In this document: positions 8,473 through 17,537 of the stretch, one piece after another
Layout of the letters: the number at the start of each line of letters is the position of its first letter
Numbering within the stretch: position 1 is the stretch's first letter
Origin: UBA6107 sp034430175
Lineage (GTDB): Bacteria; Chloroflexota; Anaerolineae; Anaerolineales; Anaerolineaceae
NCBI GenBank assembly: GCA_034430175.1
Contig: DAOUFI010000009.1
Coordinates: 1-64,000, forward strand
Direction of reading: 5' to 3'
DNA: 64,000 bases
Notes under the pieces: model-generated
The model's database searches: none
What the model was told of the DNA's origin: nothing
Seen by the model: the letters and a program-made list of their open reading frames with translations, nothing else
Position numbers and translations under genes: made by a program

Positions 8473-9753
8473 TTATCTCACAAATGCTTTTCGACCAGCA
8501 TAGATTGCTGCGTCGCCCAATTCTTCTTCGATACGCATGAGCTGGTTGTATTTTTCCAACCGTTCACCGCGGCAAGGAGCCCCGGTTTTTAAATGGCCGG
8601 TACTCATGGCTACGGTAAAATCAGCGATGAAACTATCTACAGTTTCACCTGAGCGATGTGAAACCATAGCTCCCCAGCCAGCTTTCTTGGCCATTTCAAT
8701 AGTCGCAATCGTTTCAGTGAGCGTGCCAATTTGGTTTAATTTGATCAAGACTGCATTAGCCACGTTCTCTTTGATACCTCTCGCTACACGATCAACATTG
8801 GTTACAAAAATATCATCACCCACCAATTCGATCTTGTCACCAATTGTCTGGTTAAGCAGTTTCCAGCCATCCCAGTCGTCTTCAGCCAGGCCGTCTTCAA
8901 GAACAACGATGGGATATTTCTTTATCCACTCCGCATACATTGCGACCATCTCGGCAGAAGTGACCTTTTTACCCTCGGTCCGTAAATTGTAGAAGCCGTC
9001 CTCGAAGAAACCACTTGAGGCGGGATCGATGGCTATGGCAATTTGCTCGCCAGGTTTGTAGCCAGCTTTTTCAATAGCTTTCAAAATTACTTCAATCGCT
9101 TCAGCGTTCGTCTTCAAAGCAGGGGCGAATCCGCCTTCATCACCAACGCCAGTGGTATAACCACTGCTCTTTAACACACCTTTTAGGGAGTGATAGACTT
9201 CACTTCCCCAGCGTAGCGCTTCGCGGAAATTAGGGGCGCCAACCGGAGCGATCATGAACTCCTGCAAATCTGTGCCTTGCCAATTCGCATGCACACCACC
9301 ATTCAGGATGTTGAACATGGGAACTGGAAGAAGTTTGGCGGTCACGCCACCTAAATAACGATACAATGGAAGACCAACCTCATCAGCTGCGGCGCGAGCG
9401 ACTGCCAGACTAACCCCAAGAATCGCGTTCGCTCCGAATTTACTTTTATTAGGGGTTCCATCCAGATCAAGCATTGCCTTATCAATGGCTGATTGGTCCA
9501 ATGCATCCATACCGACGATAGCTTCCGCGATCTCCTCGTTAACGTGGCTAACAGCTTTTAATACTCCTTTGCCACTGTAACGGGTCTTATCTTCATCGCG
9601 AAGTTCCAGAGCTTCATGGATGCCTGTCGAAGCTCCGGATGGAACAGCAGCTCTTCCAAAAGCGCCACTATCCAAGACAATTTCAACCTCTACGGTTGGA
9701 TTTCCACGTGAATCAAGAATTTCACGTGCGTGCACAAGGTCAATACTGGTCAT
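8473..9753 (-). CDS. eno: Enolase (2-phosphoglycerate dehydratase)
   Basis: A 426-residue full-length enolase, converting 2-phosphoglycerate to phosphoenolpyruvate in glycolysis with Mg2+. The N-terminus has REILDSRGNPTVEVE; substrate and metal motifs are SGASTGIHEALELRD, GDEGGFAP, the Asp in IAIDPASSGF, ALVLEDGL-like VVLEDGLAEDDW, and the signature LIKLNQIGTLTET followed by SHRSGET. The start follows AAGGAG. Enolase is a classic fluoride target (fluoride with Mg2+ and phosphate blocks the active site), so its placement behind a fluoride riboswitch makes sense: more enzyme is made when fluoride accumulates. Confidence 0.97.
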   Translation of the reverse strand: MTSIDLVHAREILDSRGNPTVEVEIVLDSGAFGRAAVPSGASTGIHEALELRDEDKTRYSGKGVLKAVSHVNEEIAEAIVGMDALDQSAIDKAMLDLDGTPNKSKFGANAILGVSLAVARAAADEVGLPLYRYLGGVTAKLLPVPMFNILNGGVHANWQGTDLQEFMIAPVGAPNFREALRWGSEVYHSLKGVLKSSGYTTGVGDEGGFAPALKTNAEAIEVILKAIEKAGYKPGEQIAIAIDPASSGFFEDGFYNLRTEGKKVTSAEMVAMYAEWIKKYPIVVLEDGLAEDDWDGWKLLNQTIGDKIELVGDDIFVTNVDRVARGIKENVANAVLIKLNQIGTLTETIATIEMAKKAGWGAMVSHRSGETVDSFIADFTVAMSTGHLKTGAPCRGERLEKYNQLMRIEEELGDAAIYAGRKAFVR

Positions 9754-9797
9754 ACGATACTCCTTTTAAAATGATTTCAAAAGACCGGGTTAATAAG

Positions 9798-9886
9798 AAA
9801 AAACTTCTGTCTTAATTTTGCACCGACAGAAGCTATCAGCCATGATCGGCGTTTCGAAAAGATCCTAGCGAGCTTCATCTTTTGAT
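9798..9886 (-). promoter_or_regulatory. Fluoride riboswitch with terminator, upstream of eno
   Basis: On the minus strand: AAAAGATGAAGCTCG, then AAACGCC and GGCTGATAGCTTCTGTC. The GAAGC loop pairs with GCTTC (pseudoknot) and GCC/GGC forms the second hairpin, as in the other three copies. It differs in the first stem, which seems to be AAAAG/CTTTT closing an enlarged loop instead of GGCG/CGCC. AGCTTCTGTC re-pairs with GACAGAAG followed by TTTTTT as a terminator. Position, pseudoknot and terminator make the call solid despite the variant stem. Confidence 0.85.
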
Positions 9887-9888
9887 TT

Positions 9889-9916
9889 ATTGTATCCCTT
9901 TTCGCAACCTCGTCAA
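9889..9916 (-). promoter_or_regulatory. Promoter of the eno operon
   Basis: Minus strand TTGACG, 16-base spacer, TACAAT. The hexamers are identical to those of the crcB promoter. Confidence 0.65.
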
Positions 9917-9987
9917 TAAGGTTCAACTTATCAAGTTAGGTGTGATTTTAAAAAGGATGAGTTTGCTTGAGGATAAATTTCCTTAAA

Positions 9988-10470
9988 CTAAATTTTCTCA
10001 ATGTTGTCATCCTGTGATTTTTTAGCTACCAAACCAGATAGGGCTAAGGCAGTGTTAGCAAAATGTGTAATTGCCGGATCCAGCAATTGTACAGTGCGAG
10101 GATCGAGATTGCCATACCCACGCAAACGTTTTGATCGACATTCTTCAATGCTCTCCCAGCTTATACTCATGTCAGCCATAATTTCACTTTCAACATTTTC
10201 TTCAAAGGTAATTAACCCCAATTTCTTTGCAAAAACACCTAATTCCTCTAACGTCTGAGAAATTGTCTTTTGAATAATTGAGCGTTTTTCCGTACTTAGT
10301 TGTGTTTTTTGCGAATAAAAAATTCCAACCTCATTTTCTTCAGATAACAACCTTGCAGCTTTACGCAACGCCTTCTCGAAGAGGAATAATGAAATTGTCA
10401 GGGATCTCTTTTGAGATTCTGTGAGATAGTAATCGGTGGTACTTTCTTTTGTATTACTAGAATCATCCAT
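9988..10470 (-). CDS. Uncharacterised 160-residue protein
   Basis: I do not recognise this protein. It is predicted soluble and mostly helical, with no signal peptide or membrane segment. The N-terminus is acidic and polar; the middle (TESQKRSLTISLFLFEKALRKA) suggests an amphipathic helix bundle. It starts after AAGGAC and lies 146 bases behind the MFS gene in the same direction, so it may be transcribed from the same fluoride-riboswitch promoter. It ends before the eno promoter. Co-transcription with the transporter is the only hint to its role. Confidence 0.7.
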   Translation of the reverse strand: MDDSSNTKESTTDYYLTESQKRSLTISLFLFEKALRKAARLLSEENEVGIFYSQKTQLSTEKRSIIQKTISQTLEELGVFAKKLGLITFEENVESEIMADMSISWESIEECRSKRLRGYGNLDPRTVQLLDPAITHFANTALALSGLVAKKSQDDNIEKI

Positions 10471-10616
10471 TTTTTCTAGTCCTTACAAACCTGGAAGGGT
10501 TGTAGAAAATTCACTGCCTTTGTGATTAATTAATAAGAAATCATTAGCCTATAAATGAGGTTCTTTAACCCAAGCAAGTTACCTTTATCAAAAAAAGATT
10601 TTTTGACCGAGACAAA

Positions 10617-11840
10617 TCATGCTTCTACCTTTTTGGGTAGAAACTGCATTGCGATAAATGCCAAGAATGCCATCAGTCCTCCAAACAAGAATGGGGCCCC
10701 TGAGGATAAGTTCCACAGAAAACCCGCAATTACGCTTGCTGGTAGAGCCATCACCCCAATCGATGCATTGAATAAACCGTATGCTGAACCTCGATTAGCC
10801 TCAGGAACCAATTCTGCAACCAGCGCTTTCGCCGAGCCTTCAGTAAATGCATAATATAAACCATAGAATGAGTATAAAATCCAAATCATCCAGGGTTGTT
10901 TGGCTACAGCAAAACCAAAATAGGTTAGCGCATAAATTCCCCATCCAATGGTAATGGCTCTCCGTCTGCCGATACGGTCTGAAAGTTTACCGGCTGGAAT
11001 GGCAGTGAGTGCGGATATTAAGTTGAACAGAGCGACAACCAAGGGAACAGTCGTGCTTGATATTCCTGTGTCTTCGGCTCTTAAGATCAAGAATGCATCT
11101 GATGAATTTCCTAAAGTGAATAACAACATAATAATGAGGAAACCAGCGAAGGGCCCCCTTAAAGACTTCAGTGAGATCGATACCTTGTTGACAGGCTGCT
11201 TCCTCTCTTTTACCCAGAATCCAATAATTATGAGCGGTATGAAAGCAATCAAACCGGCAACCATAAAGATCTCCCTGTACTTATTTGGGTGATCTGCCCA
11301 GAACCGGAGTAAGCCATAAGCGATTAATGGACCAGCTACAGAACCAAGTGTGTCCAGTGTGCGTTGAATCCCGAATGCTAATCCTAATTTCTTACGACCG
11401 GCAGATCCAGCTACCAAAGCATCTCGAGGAGCATCCTTTAATCCTTTGCCGACACCATCGGTAAGCCTGACTCCAAAAACTGCAAAATCGCCATTCACCA
11501 GCCCTAAGCAGAATCGGGAAATGGCAGAGAACGCGTATCCGATGAAAACGATGATCTTTCTGACCCCTAATAGATCTGAAAGATAACCGGCGCCAATTTT
11601 CATCAGGCTCACTACTGTGGTAAGTGAACCTTCAATCAAACCTATAAATTCTTTGTTCAGTCCTAAAACCGAGGTATAAAAAGTTGGCAGGATGGGTTGA
11701 ATCATGTCCTGAGCCAGACCGCCGAAAAATGCGACCCATCCTAACGAAACTACGTTTCTTTCAACCTGATCTCGCTCTGGTAGGTTTGTGGATAGTTGGG
11801 TTTCATCTAACTTATTCGAGCTTTCGTCATTATTCTTCAT
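10617..11840 (-). CDS. MFS transporter under fluoride riboswitch control
   Basis: A 407-residue major facilitator with about 12 hydrophobic helices. Loop 2-3 has GAGYLSDLLGVRK, and the mirrored motif GKLSDRIGRRRAIT is in the second half. The run LTDGVGKGLKDAPRDALV is typical of a drug/multidrug-like MFS branch that often appears annotated only as 'MFS transporter'. The start is close behind the fourth fluoride riboswitch. The best inference is that it exports something that becomes harmful, or imports something needed, under fluoride stress; a fluoride-related substrate cannot be read from the sequence. The downstream 160-residue gene may be co-transcribed. Confidence 0.9.
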   Translation of the reverse strand: MKNNDESSNKLDETQLSTNLPERDQVERNVVSLGWVAFFGGLAQDMIQPILPTFYTSVLGLNKEFIGLIEGSLTTVVSLMKIGAGYLSDLLGVRKIIVFIGYAFSAISRFCLGLVNGDFAVFGVRLTDGVGKGLKDAPRDALVAGSAGRKKLGLAFGIQRTLDTLGSVAGPLIAYGLLRFWADHPNKYREIFMVAGLIAFIPLIIIGFWVKERKQPVNKVSISLKSLRGPFAGFLIIMLLFTLGNSSDAFLILRAEDTGISSTTVPLVVALFNLISALTAIPAGKLSDRIGRRRAITIGWGIYALTYFGFAVAKQPWMIWILYSFYGLYYAFTEGSAKALVAELVPEANRGSAYGLFNASIGVMALPASVIAGFLWNLSSGAPFLFGGLMAFLAFIAMQFLPKKVEA

Positions 11841-11865
11841 TTCGCCTTCTTCATGCCAAAATGTT

Positions 11866-11952
11866 AAAAAAAGCTTCTACCACGTTCACCCATGGTAGAA
11901 GCTATCAGCCACAAAGGGCAATTCTATGTCATTTGGCGAGCTTCATCGCTTG
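11866..11952 (-). promoter_or_regulatory. Fluoride riboswitch with terminator, upstream of the MFS gene
   Basis: Minus strand: AGCGATGAAGCTCGCC, a second hairpin on TTGCC/GGCTGAT, then GATAGCTTCTACC with GCTTC complementary to the GAAGC loop. AGCTTCTACCA re-pairs with TGGTAGAAGCT followed by seven T, forming a terminator. It is the fourth copy of this motif within 9.8 kb. Confidence 0.92.
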
Positions 11953-11957
11953 GGATA

Positions 11958-11985
11958 ATTCTATATCTTTTGCCATTTGCGTCAA
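11958..11985 (-). promoter_or_regulatory. Promoter of the MFS transcript
   Basis: Minus strand TTGACG, 16-base spacer, TAGAAT. It uses the same -35 hexamer as the crcB and eno promoters. Confidence 0.6.
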
Positions 11986-12191
11986 GGAAGAAATAAGAGC
12001 TTTTCTTGGTTTATGAATACAGCTAGAGCATACAGGTTTACTCTCAGTTACCAATAAGTAAGCACTTCAGGTAAGTCTACAAGGGAATTATCTCCTTTCA
12101 CTGAAATTCTGTTGGGTACTGAAAGTTATAAATATTATTTTGAGATTAAGAATTGTTATTGGTTCCAGACTATTTGGAGTAATTTGGAGGA

Positions 12192-12690
12192 TCACTGATC
12201 TACGAAAATGCGATCCACATTGATAAGCGAACTGTTGTAATTGGCGACGTTGCTGTATGGCGTACCGTATAGACGGACGATTTTTCCGTTCGGGTGATCA
12301 TTTTTGAAATATCGAAAAGCAGAGTGGGTTTCCTTAAGTGAGCAGCATCGTTCGATCACCGGCTTGACCTTCCATTTTTCAAACGGTTCTTTGATCAGGA
12401 TCAGGTCATGCCGGTTGTGCTGCATTGAAAGAATGGAGACGATTTACCTGCACAAAGAAGGATTGTTCCGACCGATGGTCACCGCCTGACTGATCTGCCG
12501 CATGGATCCCCCCCCCGCAAAAACACAGGCGCCACTCGTATATAAAACGCGCAGGTAATCCTTACTGGGGCGGTATCCATTCACCGCCAGGATCAGATCA
12601 TTCATTTGCCTGCCTCGAGTAAATCTTCCACGGTATGATTAACGATATGGTTTACGTTTAGGGAATGTGCCATTGATCAATTCGCTCCTC
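12192..12690 (-). pseudogene. Decayed C-terminal part of an MDR (zinc-type) dehydrogenase
   Basis: Reading the minus strand gives pieces that match the end of medium-chain dehydrogenases in order but in different frames. These are VNHTVEDLLEAGK (about 12630-12670); LILAVNGYRPSKDYLR and SGACVFAGG after a stop near 12600; then, beyond a run of nine C at 12508-12516 that shifts the frame, NRHDLILIKE and PVIERCCSLKETHSAFRYF. The last piece corresponds to the usual 'PVIDR-PL-E---A--Y' C-terminus. The N-terminal catalytic part is gone. It is a dead remnant. Confidence 0.65.
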
Positions 12691-12699
12691 CATGAGCGG

Positions 12700-13027
12700 A
12701 TACACCCTTTGTCACGGAAAGTCTGAAGAACTGTCATCTCTGTCAGAGGGGTTGATGCTACCTGGGTAAAAGAAAGGTTTTTAGTTTTCAACACGACCAG
12801 GGATTTCGATGGCAGTCATTCTAAAGTTCAAAAGTGCCACTTATGAAGTTAGCATAGCCTCAATCAGATGAATAACTGATTATCCCAAGAAAGGATGATG
12901 ACTAACCCCTGGCTCGTAACTGACATGATCTAGAGGTGATAAAACCTTTACAGGTAGTTCGGCTTGAAAACCAAGATAAAATAACCCGAGGACAATTAAT
13001 TTGACGTTCTTAATTGCTGTTAGAAAA
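12700..13027. other. Intergenic stretch, no feature recognised
   Basis: About 330 bases between the dehydrogenase remnant and the DUF2974 gene. No start-bearing frame, RNA motif or clear terminator is visible; part may be further decayed dehydrogenase sequence. Confidence 0.35.
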
Positions 13028-14176
13028 TCAACCCAGCTTAGGTAATTTTGCCTTTATCTCGTTGGTGAGTGTTTTTCTAGTTTGGTCAGAAAGAGCTGAT
13101 GAAACTTTGGCAAGCAAAGCTCTGGTTTTTGGATCCAATTTGGAATATTTGTGCAGGATATTCTTAATATCTTTCAAATTTTGCTGGGGGTTGAATCTGA
13201 TCGATGCTCCTTCAGACGCGCCAAGGATCTCGAAGAATGCTTCAAGGAACGTTTCTCTCTCTGGAACCGGGATATCTGTTATCCAGGTTTCCAAGATTTG
13301 TTCGATCATTTTTGTAGTAGTGGATAGCTTTCCAGGGATGAATCGGTTTTGTTCCACTTCCCAATTGAAAGCGTTGTGCTGATTCATCAACCAACTCTGG
13401 CTGGAGATGACGGTTTGTTTGCCGAATGGATCCAGTAATAAACCCACCATGGATTCTGCGGGGATATAATTCGAGACTTTTTTTTCATTATTTGCGAAGG
13501 ATGTTCGTTTTGTGATCGAAAAATCAAAACCGGGACCGTCAAAGTTGATGATCCTAGAAATTCGATACTGGAGGAGTGAGTTCACATGGGTTCCCGCGTA
13601 AACCGCGAGGTTACCACCTTTAGAATGTCCGCAGATGATGAATTTACCCGAAAACAGACTAATTGATTTTTCCAGGTATTTCCGTGCGGCTTCCTGTGCG
13701 GGAATTTGTTCGAGGTAAGCCAGCTGGAAATCTTCCTTCCAGCCCATCACCGAGTTATCCGTGCCACGAAAGGCGATCACTTTATCGTTTGCAGAGGTCT
13801 TTAATTCAAACATAACCGCGCCGAACTGCCGTCCTACCGTGAAATCAAGATCTTCGTCGTATTTGGACATACGTACGTTAGTGAAACGCGCACAACCCGC
13901 GGCTTGCTCCAGTAAATTCATTAGTTCAAGGTTGAAAGATGCGCTTGCGGTTGAACTGAGATCTTTAGCTTTTACTGTTGTTTTCTCGTTAATTTTTAGA
14001 AACTTTTTGGCGACTTCTTGAAGAGGTAGGTTCTTGCTTGAGTCAATACCGGGCAAGATATCCTTATATGGCAAATAGCTTAGTAATGAAAAGATCAGAG
14101 CATCAATTTCGTTGACTGGATCTTGAGTGAAGCTGAGATCACCCCGCCAGGATAGATAATCTTTAATCGTACTCAT
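13028..14176 (-). CDS. DUF2974 (Mbeg1-like) alpha/beta hydrolase
   Basis: A 382-residue protein of the DUF2974 family. The N-terminus MSTIKDYLSWRGD and the following segment (DALIFSLLSYLPY) are diagnostic. A central lipase-like core has VIAFRGTDNSVMGWKED and the nucleophile elbow GHSKGGNLAVYAG, with Ser as the probable nucleophile. The longer frame starts 7 codons upstream, but GGAGGG sits within that extension just before MSTIKD, so the shorter start is preferred. No signal peptide is seen, implying a cytoplasmic protein. The family is thought to contain lipase-like hydrolases; the substrate is unknown. It stands alone, divergent from the next gene. Confidence 0.85.
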   Translation of the reverse strand: MSTIKDYLSWRGDLSFTQDPVNEIDALIFSLLSYLPYKDILPGIDSSKNLPLQEVAKKFLKINEKTTVKAKDLSSTASASFNLELMNLLEQAAGCARFTNVRMSKYDEDLDFTVGRQFGAVMFELKTSANDKVIAFRGTDNSVMGWKEDFQLAYLEQIPAQEAARKYLEKSISLFSGKFIICGHSKGGNLAVYAGTHVNSLLQYRISRIINFDGPGFDFSITKRTSFANNEKKVSNYIPAESMVGLLLDPFGKQTVISSQSWLMNQHNAFNWEVEQNRFIPGKLSTTTKMIEQILETWITDIPVPERETFLEAFFEILGASEGASIRFNPQQNLKDIKNILHKYSKLDPKTRALLAKVSSALSDQTRKTLTNEIKAKLPKLG

Positions 14177-14430
14177 GCATCCCTCCGATAATTTCATCTG
14201 TCAATTAATTTGGTAAAGTAAACATGTCAGTAAATTTGGAGACACTATGGACAATTTTATAGCAAGACAGGGATTCAAGATATATTTCGAACAAAATTGC
14301 TTGGCCTCTATTCAATATTTGGATGTTAAGCGTGAAGATTTCCTTTTTTTGCATTAAACAACTAAAGAGCGGTATACTCCTTGAAATTCATTAGTCATAT
14401 AAAATCTATAATTGCACGCCGGAGTGATTC

Positions 14431-15816
14431 ATGGAAGATAAGCAACTGGTAATCAAAAAGTCCATTCCGTTGGGCGCCAAAATCTGGGCTGCGATCATCA
14501 TCTTTGGATTTATGGGGCAGATCGCCTGGGCGGTTGAGAACACTTACTTTTCAACCTACATTCAGCAGAGGATCACTGCCGATAGTTGGGCGACTTCTGC
14601 AACAGTGATTTTCTCTGCGATTTTTGCGACGATCGCATCCATTCTGGGAGGGGCGTTAAGCGACCGGATTGGAAGGCGACGACCATTCATTTGTTGGGGT
14701 TATTTCGTATGGGGCTTGCTGACCATGGCTTTTGCCCTGTTTGGCGATAAAGCTTATGTTGGCGATGCACAGTTGATCACCTCTGTGGTGATCATTTTCG
14801 TAGCCATGGATTCTTTGATGTCGTTTGTGGGAAGCATGGCCAATGACGCAGCATATAGCGCCTGGCTGACCGATGTAACCGACGTGACCAATCGATCGTT
14901 TGTCGACATCGTCGTCGGGTTGTTCCCACTCCTCGCTATGGTGGTAATCCTGGTAGGATTCAGCGGTCTGGCAAACAGTGGACATTGGTCGCTGTTCTTT
15001 GCAATTCTCGGCGGCGTTCCGGCACTCTCGGGCCTCGTTGGATTGCTGTTTTTCCGCGATAGCCCAAACCTAAAACCCTCCAAAGATGGCACCTACCTCA
15101 AACAGGTAGCTTATGGTTTCAAATGGGAAACCATCAAGAACAACAAAATGATCTATGTGTGCTTTCTGGCGATCTTCTTCTCAAGCCTCGCCATGCAGAC
15201 ATGGATGCCTTACATGATCAGTATCATCATTGATACTCTGCAAATTGATTATGTGATGCCGATCCTGATTGTAATTTTAGCTTCAGCTTTGCTGTCAGTC
15301 GTTGCCGGTAAATTAATGGATAAGTATGGAAAAGAGAAGTTTTATTATCCCGTCGTTATTATTGAGGCACTGGGTGGACTGGTTGCCTACCTCACGAAAT
15401 TCGTACAGGGGCAGCCTGGACCAACCACTGCATTTCTTGTTGTAGGCGGTACGATGATCATGGGCGGCTCGCTAATGATCGGCGGGTTGTTTATGGCTTC
15501 CACCAGGGATTACACGCCAGAAGGCAGGGCTGGTAGCTTTATGGGTATCAAGATGATTATCTGCATCATGCTTCCGATGGTGATTGGTAGTTTTATTGAC
15601 CCGATCATAATCCAAACGACAGCACTGATGCCCAGCGCGGAGTTCATCCAGTTACATCCGACATATTCCGGCAGCTACCTTTATCCACATGAGTTGTTCC
15701 TCTGGGCGGGGATTATCGCATTCCTGGTATTGATACCGACATACTTTGTCAAGAAAGACACGAAGCGTATTAGAAGGCAAAAACTGGAAGAATTGCATCT
15801 CATCAATAATAAATAA
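14431..15816 (+). CDS. MFS transporter, sugar (SLC45/GPH-like) type
   Basis: A 461-residue membrane protein with about 12 hydrophobic helices. GGALSDRIGRRRPFI after helix 2 is the signature shared by sucrose/SLC45 carriers and related glycoside-pentoside symporters. The start follows CGGAG. It is a single gene with its own upstream region. Uptake of an oligosaccharide by cation symport is the likely role and fits the glycosidase-rich window; the specific sugar cannot be read. Confidence 0.85.
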   Translation: MEDKQLVIKKSIPLGAKIWAAIIIFGFMGQIAWAVENTYFSTYIQQRITADSWATSATVIFSAIFATIASILGGALSDRIGRRRPFICWGYFVWGLLTMAFALFGDKAYVGDAQLITSVVIIFVAMDSLMSFVGSMANDAAYSAWLTDVTDVTNRSFVDIVVGLFPLLAMVVILVGFSGLANSGHWSLFFAILGGVPALSGLVGLLFFRDSPNLKPSKDGTYLKQVAYGFKWETIKNNKMIYVCFLAIFFSSLAMQTWMPYMISIIIDTLQIDYVMPILIVILASALLSVVAGKLMDKYGKEKFYYPVVIIEALGGLVAYLTKFVQGQPGPTTAFLVVGGTMIMGGSLMIGGLFMASTRDYTPEGRAGSFMGIKMIICIMLPMVIGSFIDPIIIQTTALMPSAEFIQLHPTYSGSYLYPHELFLWAGIIAFLVLIPTYFVKKDTKRIRRQKLEELHLINNK

Positions 15817-15839
15817 CTATTAACACAAATTGTTTTGAA

Positions 15840-16043
15840 TTATCGAGAATCAAAAAGAGCGTGATGTGTTGTACCACGCTCTTTCAATTTCCCATGTATC
15901 AGGATTTCGCTTATGAATGGGTTTTGCTCGTAGATCGAAACATCGCTTCCTGCTTCTTCCAGGACCGCGCTCATCATCACCCCGACAGCACCTTCCCTAA
16001 TGATGATTACATATTTTTTTCTGTATATGGTGCCTTCAATCAT
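15840..16043 (-). pseudogene. Possible remnant of a Rossmann-fold (ketopantoate reductase-like) N-terminus
   Basis: A 67-codon minus-strand frame reads KYVIIIREGAVGVMMSA then VLEEAGSDVSIYEQNP. This resembles the first beta-alpha-beta unit of NAD(P) enzymes such as ketopantoate reductase (consensus VIGAGAVG...LAEAGHDV), with the first glycines altered to RE. It stops after one unit and has no Shine-Dalgarno site. Most likely a decayed fragment; it could also be chance. Confidence 0.3.
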
Positions 16044-16515
16044 GTAATGAGATTATTTTTCTGAATGGTGAATCAAATACTTTATGGTTGACACTATCCT
16101 TAGATCAATTATTGCTATTAGTAATCTATTCCAATGAAAATCATGGACGGTAATAATCATTGCTTTCACATATCTATGAATCGGCATATTGTGAAATTGC
16201 TTCAAGGATTCCATGAAAAATCCAAATCGCTCACAACTTAGCAGACTTGTAGTGAGTTGATTTTATCTCAATCAAGAATTCGGTAATTTGGTTTAGGTTG
16301 GATCTGTTTATCTCGTATTACTTTTTACCTAACATTACAGTAATTGATGAATTAATCCCCTGATATTTTTCACCTAAAATGTAGTAGACAATACATAAAC
16401 AATTTCTCCTCTGAGCAGAGAAGTATGTAATTCATTAAGATATTGCCGCAGAACTTATGTAAAATAGAGTTGTAACGCATGCTAGATATATGCTGCTTTT
16501 TATAGGAGATTACAA
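16044..16515. other. AT-rich intergenic stretch with a possible promoter
   Basis: No gene is seen. Near its right end TTGCCG, a 16-base spacer and TAGAGT (about 16444-16471) may be the promoter of the metallopeptidase gene that follows. Confidence 0.35.
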
Positions 16516-17403
16516 ATGCCTTTCAACGATAATGCTCAACTGGACCCTTCACAAATTCAAGACCGACGCGGCAGCGGTGGTGGAGGTTTTGGCGGCAGGG
16601 GTAGACGGATCGCTTTTGGGGGTGGAGGGTGTGGTCTGTTGGTGCTCATTATCATTGCAATCATGTTTGGCTTCAATCCATTACAACTATTGGGTATGGT
16701 CGATACAGGTGAAGCCACCGTGGCACCATCCACTGGGGATATCTCTGGCCTGGCAGCAGATTGCCAGACTGGCGCGGATGCCAACGCCCGCCAGGAATGT
16801 GCTGTTGTTGGTTATGTCAACAGCATCCAGGCTTATTGGTCGGATGAATTTGCTGCTCAGGGGATCCAATACACAGAAGCCCAAACCGTTCTTTACTCTG
16901 ATTACACGGATGCCGCCTGCGGTTATGCCCAGAGCGCGATGGGCCCCTTCTACTGTCCGACTGATCAGACCGTTTACCTGGATATGAGCTTCTTCAGCGA
17001 CCTTCAAACCCAATATGGCGCCCAGGGTGGCCCTTTTGCTGAAGCGTATATTCTGGCTCACGAATATGGGCATCATGTTCAGGACTTGCTTGGAATATTG
17101 GATAGCTCAAGTAATTCATCAGACGATTCAATTCTTATCGAGCTTCAGGCAGATTGTTTAGCCGGGGTTTGGATGAATCACGCTGTTGAGACCGGGTATT
17201 TGGAACAGGTCACCTCCGAAGAAATCGCTCAGGCTCTCAATGCCGCCGCGGCGGTCGGTGACGACCGTATCCAAAAAGAGACCCGGGGATACATAACCCC
17301 CGAGACCTGGACGCACGGGTCATCCGAACAACGCCAGGCCGCGCTCGAGGATGGTTATTATTCCGGCGATATTGATTCTTGCGAGACACCGGGTTGGCAA
17401 TAA
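16516..17403 (+). CDS. ypfJ: Neutral zinc metallopeptidase, YpfJ/KPN_02809 family
   Basis: A 295-residue protein. Residues 1-40 are polar and glycine-rich (RRGSGGGGFGGRGRR), followed by one membrane anchor (about 36-55, LLVLIIIAIMFGF). The large outer domain has ACGYAQSAMGPFYCP and YLDMSFF, both family hallmarks, and the zinc-binding HEYGHHVQ near residue 184 with a later Glu/Asp-bearing ELQADCLAG. That order matches the YpfJ family closely. Start is supported by AGGAG. The family is assigned as a putative peptidase; its substrate is unknown. It stands alone here. Confidence 0.9.
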   Translation: MPFNDNAQLDPSQIQDRRGSGGGGFGGRGRRIAFGGGGCGLLVLIIIAIMFGFNPLQLLGMVDTGEATVAPSTGDISGLAADCQTGADANARQECAVVGYVNSIQAYWSDEFAAQGIQYTEAQTVLYSDYTDAACGYAQSAMGPFYCPTDQTVYLDMSFFSDLQTQYGAQGGPFAEAYILAHEYGHHVQDLLGILDSSSNSSDDSILIELQADCLAGVWMNHAVETGYLEQVTSEEIAQALNAAAAVGDDRIQKETRGYITPETWTHGSSEQRQAALEDGYYSGDIDSCETPGWQ

Positions 17404-17434
17404 AGTGTACGCTTTTTAACACTTGATCCGTGGT

Positions 17435-17470
17435 AATTCGCGGTGGTATTCATCACCGCGAATTTGATTT
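17435..17470 (+). terminator. Terminator after the metallopeptidase gene
   Basis: AATTCGCGGTG at 17435-17445 pairs perfectly with CACCGCGAATT at 17454-17464, followed by a weak T stretch (TGATTT). Confidence 0.6.
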
Positions 17471-17537
17471 AATTCCGCGAAGCAGGATGATGGCTTTATT
17501 GAAAACGGAAATTTGACGCAATACCAACTTACTTACC

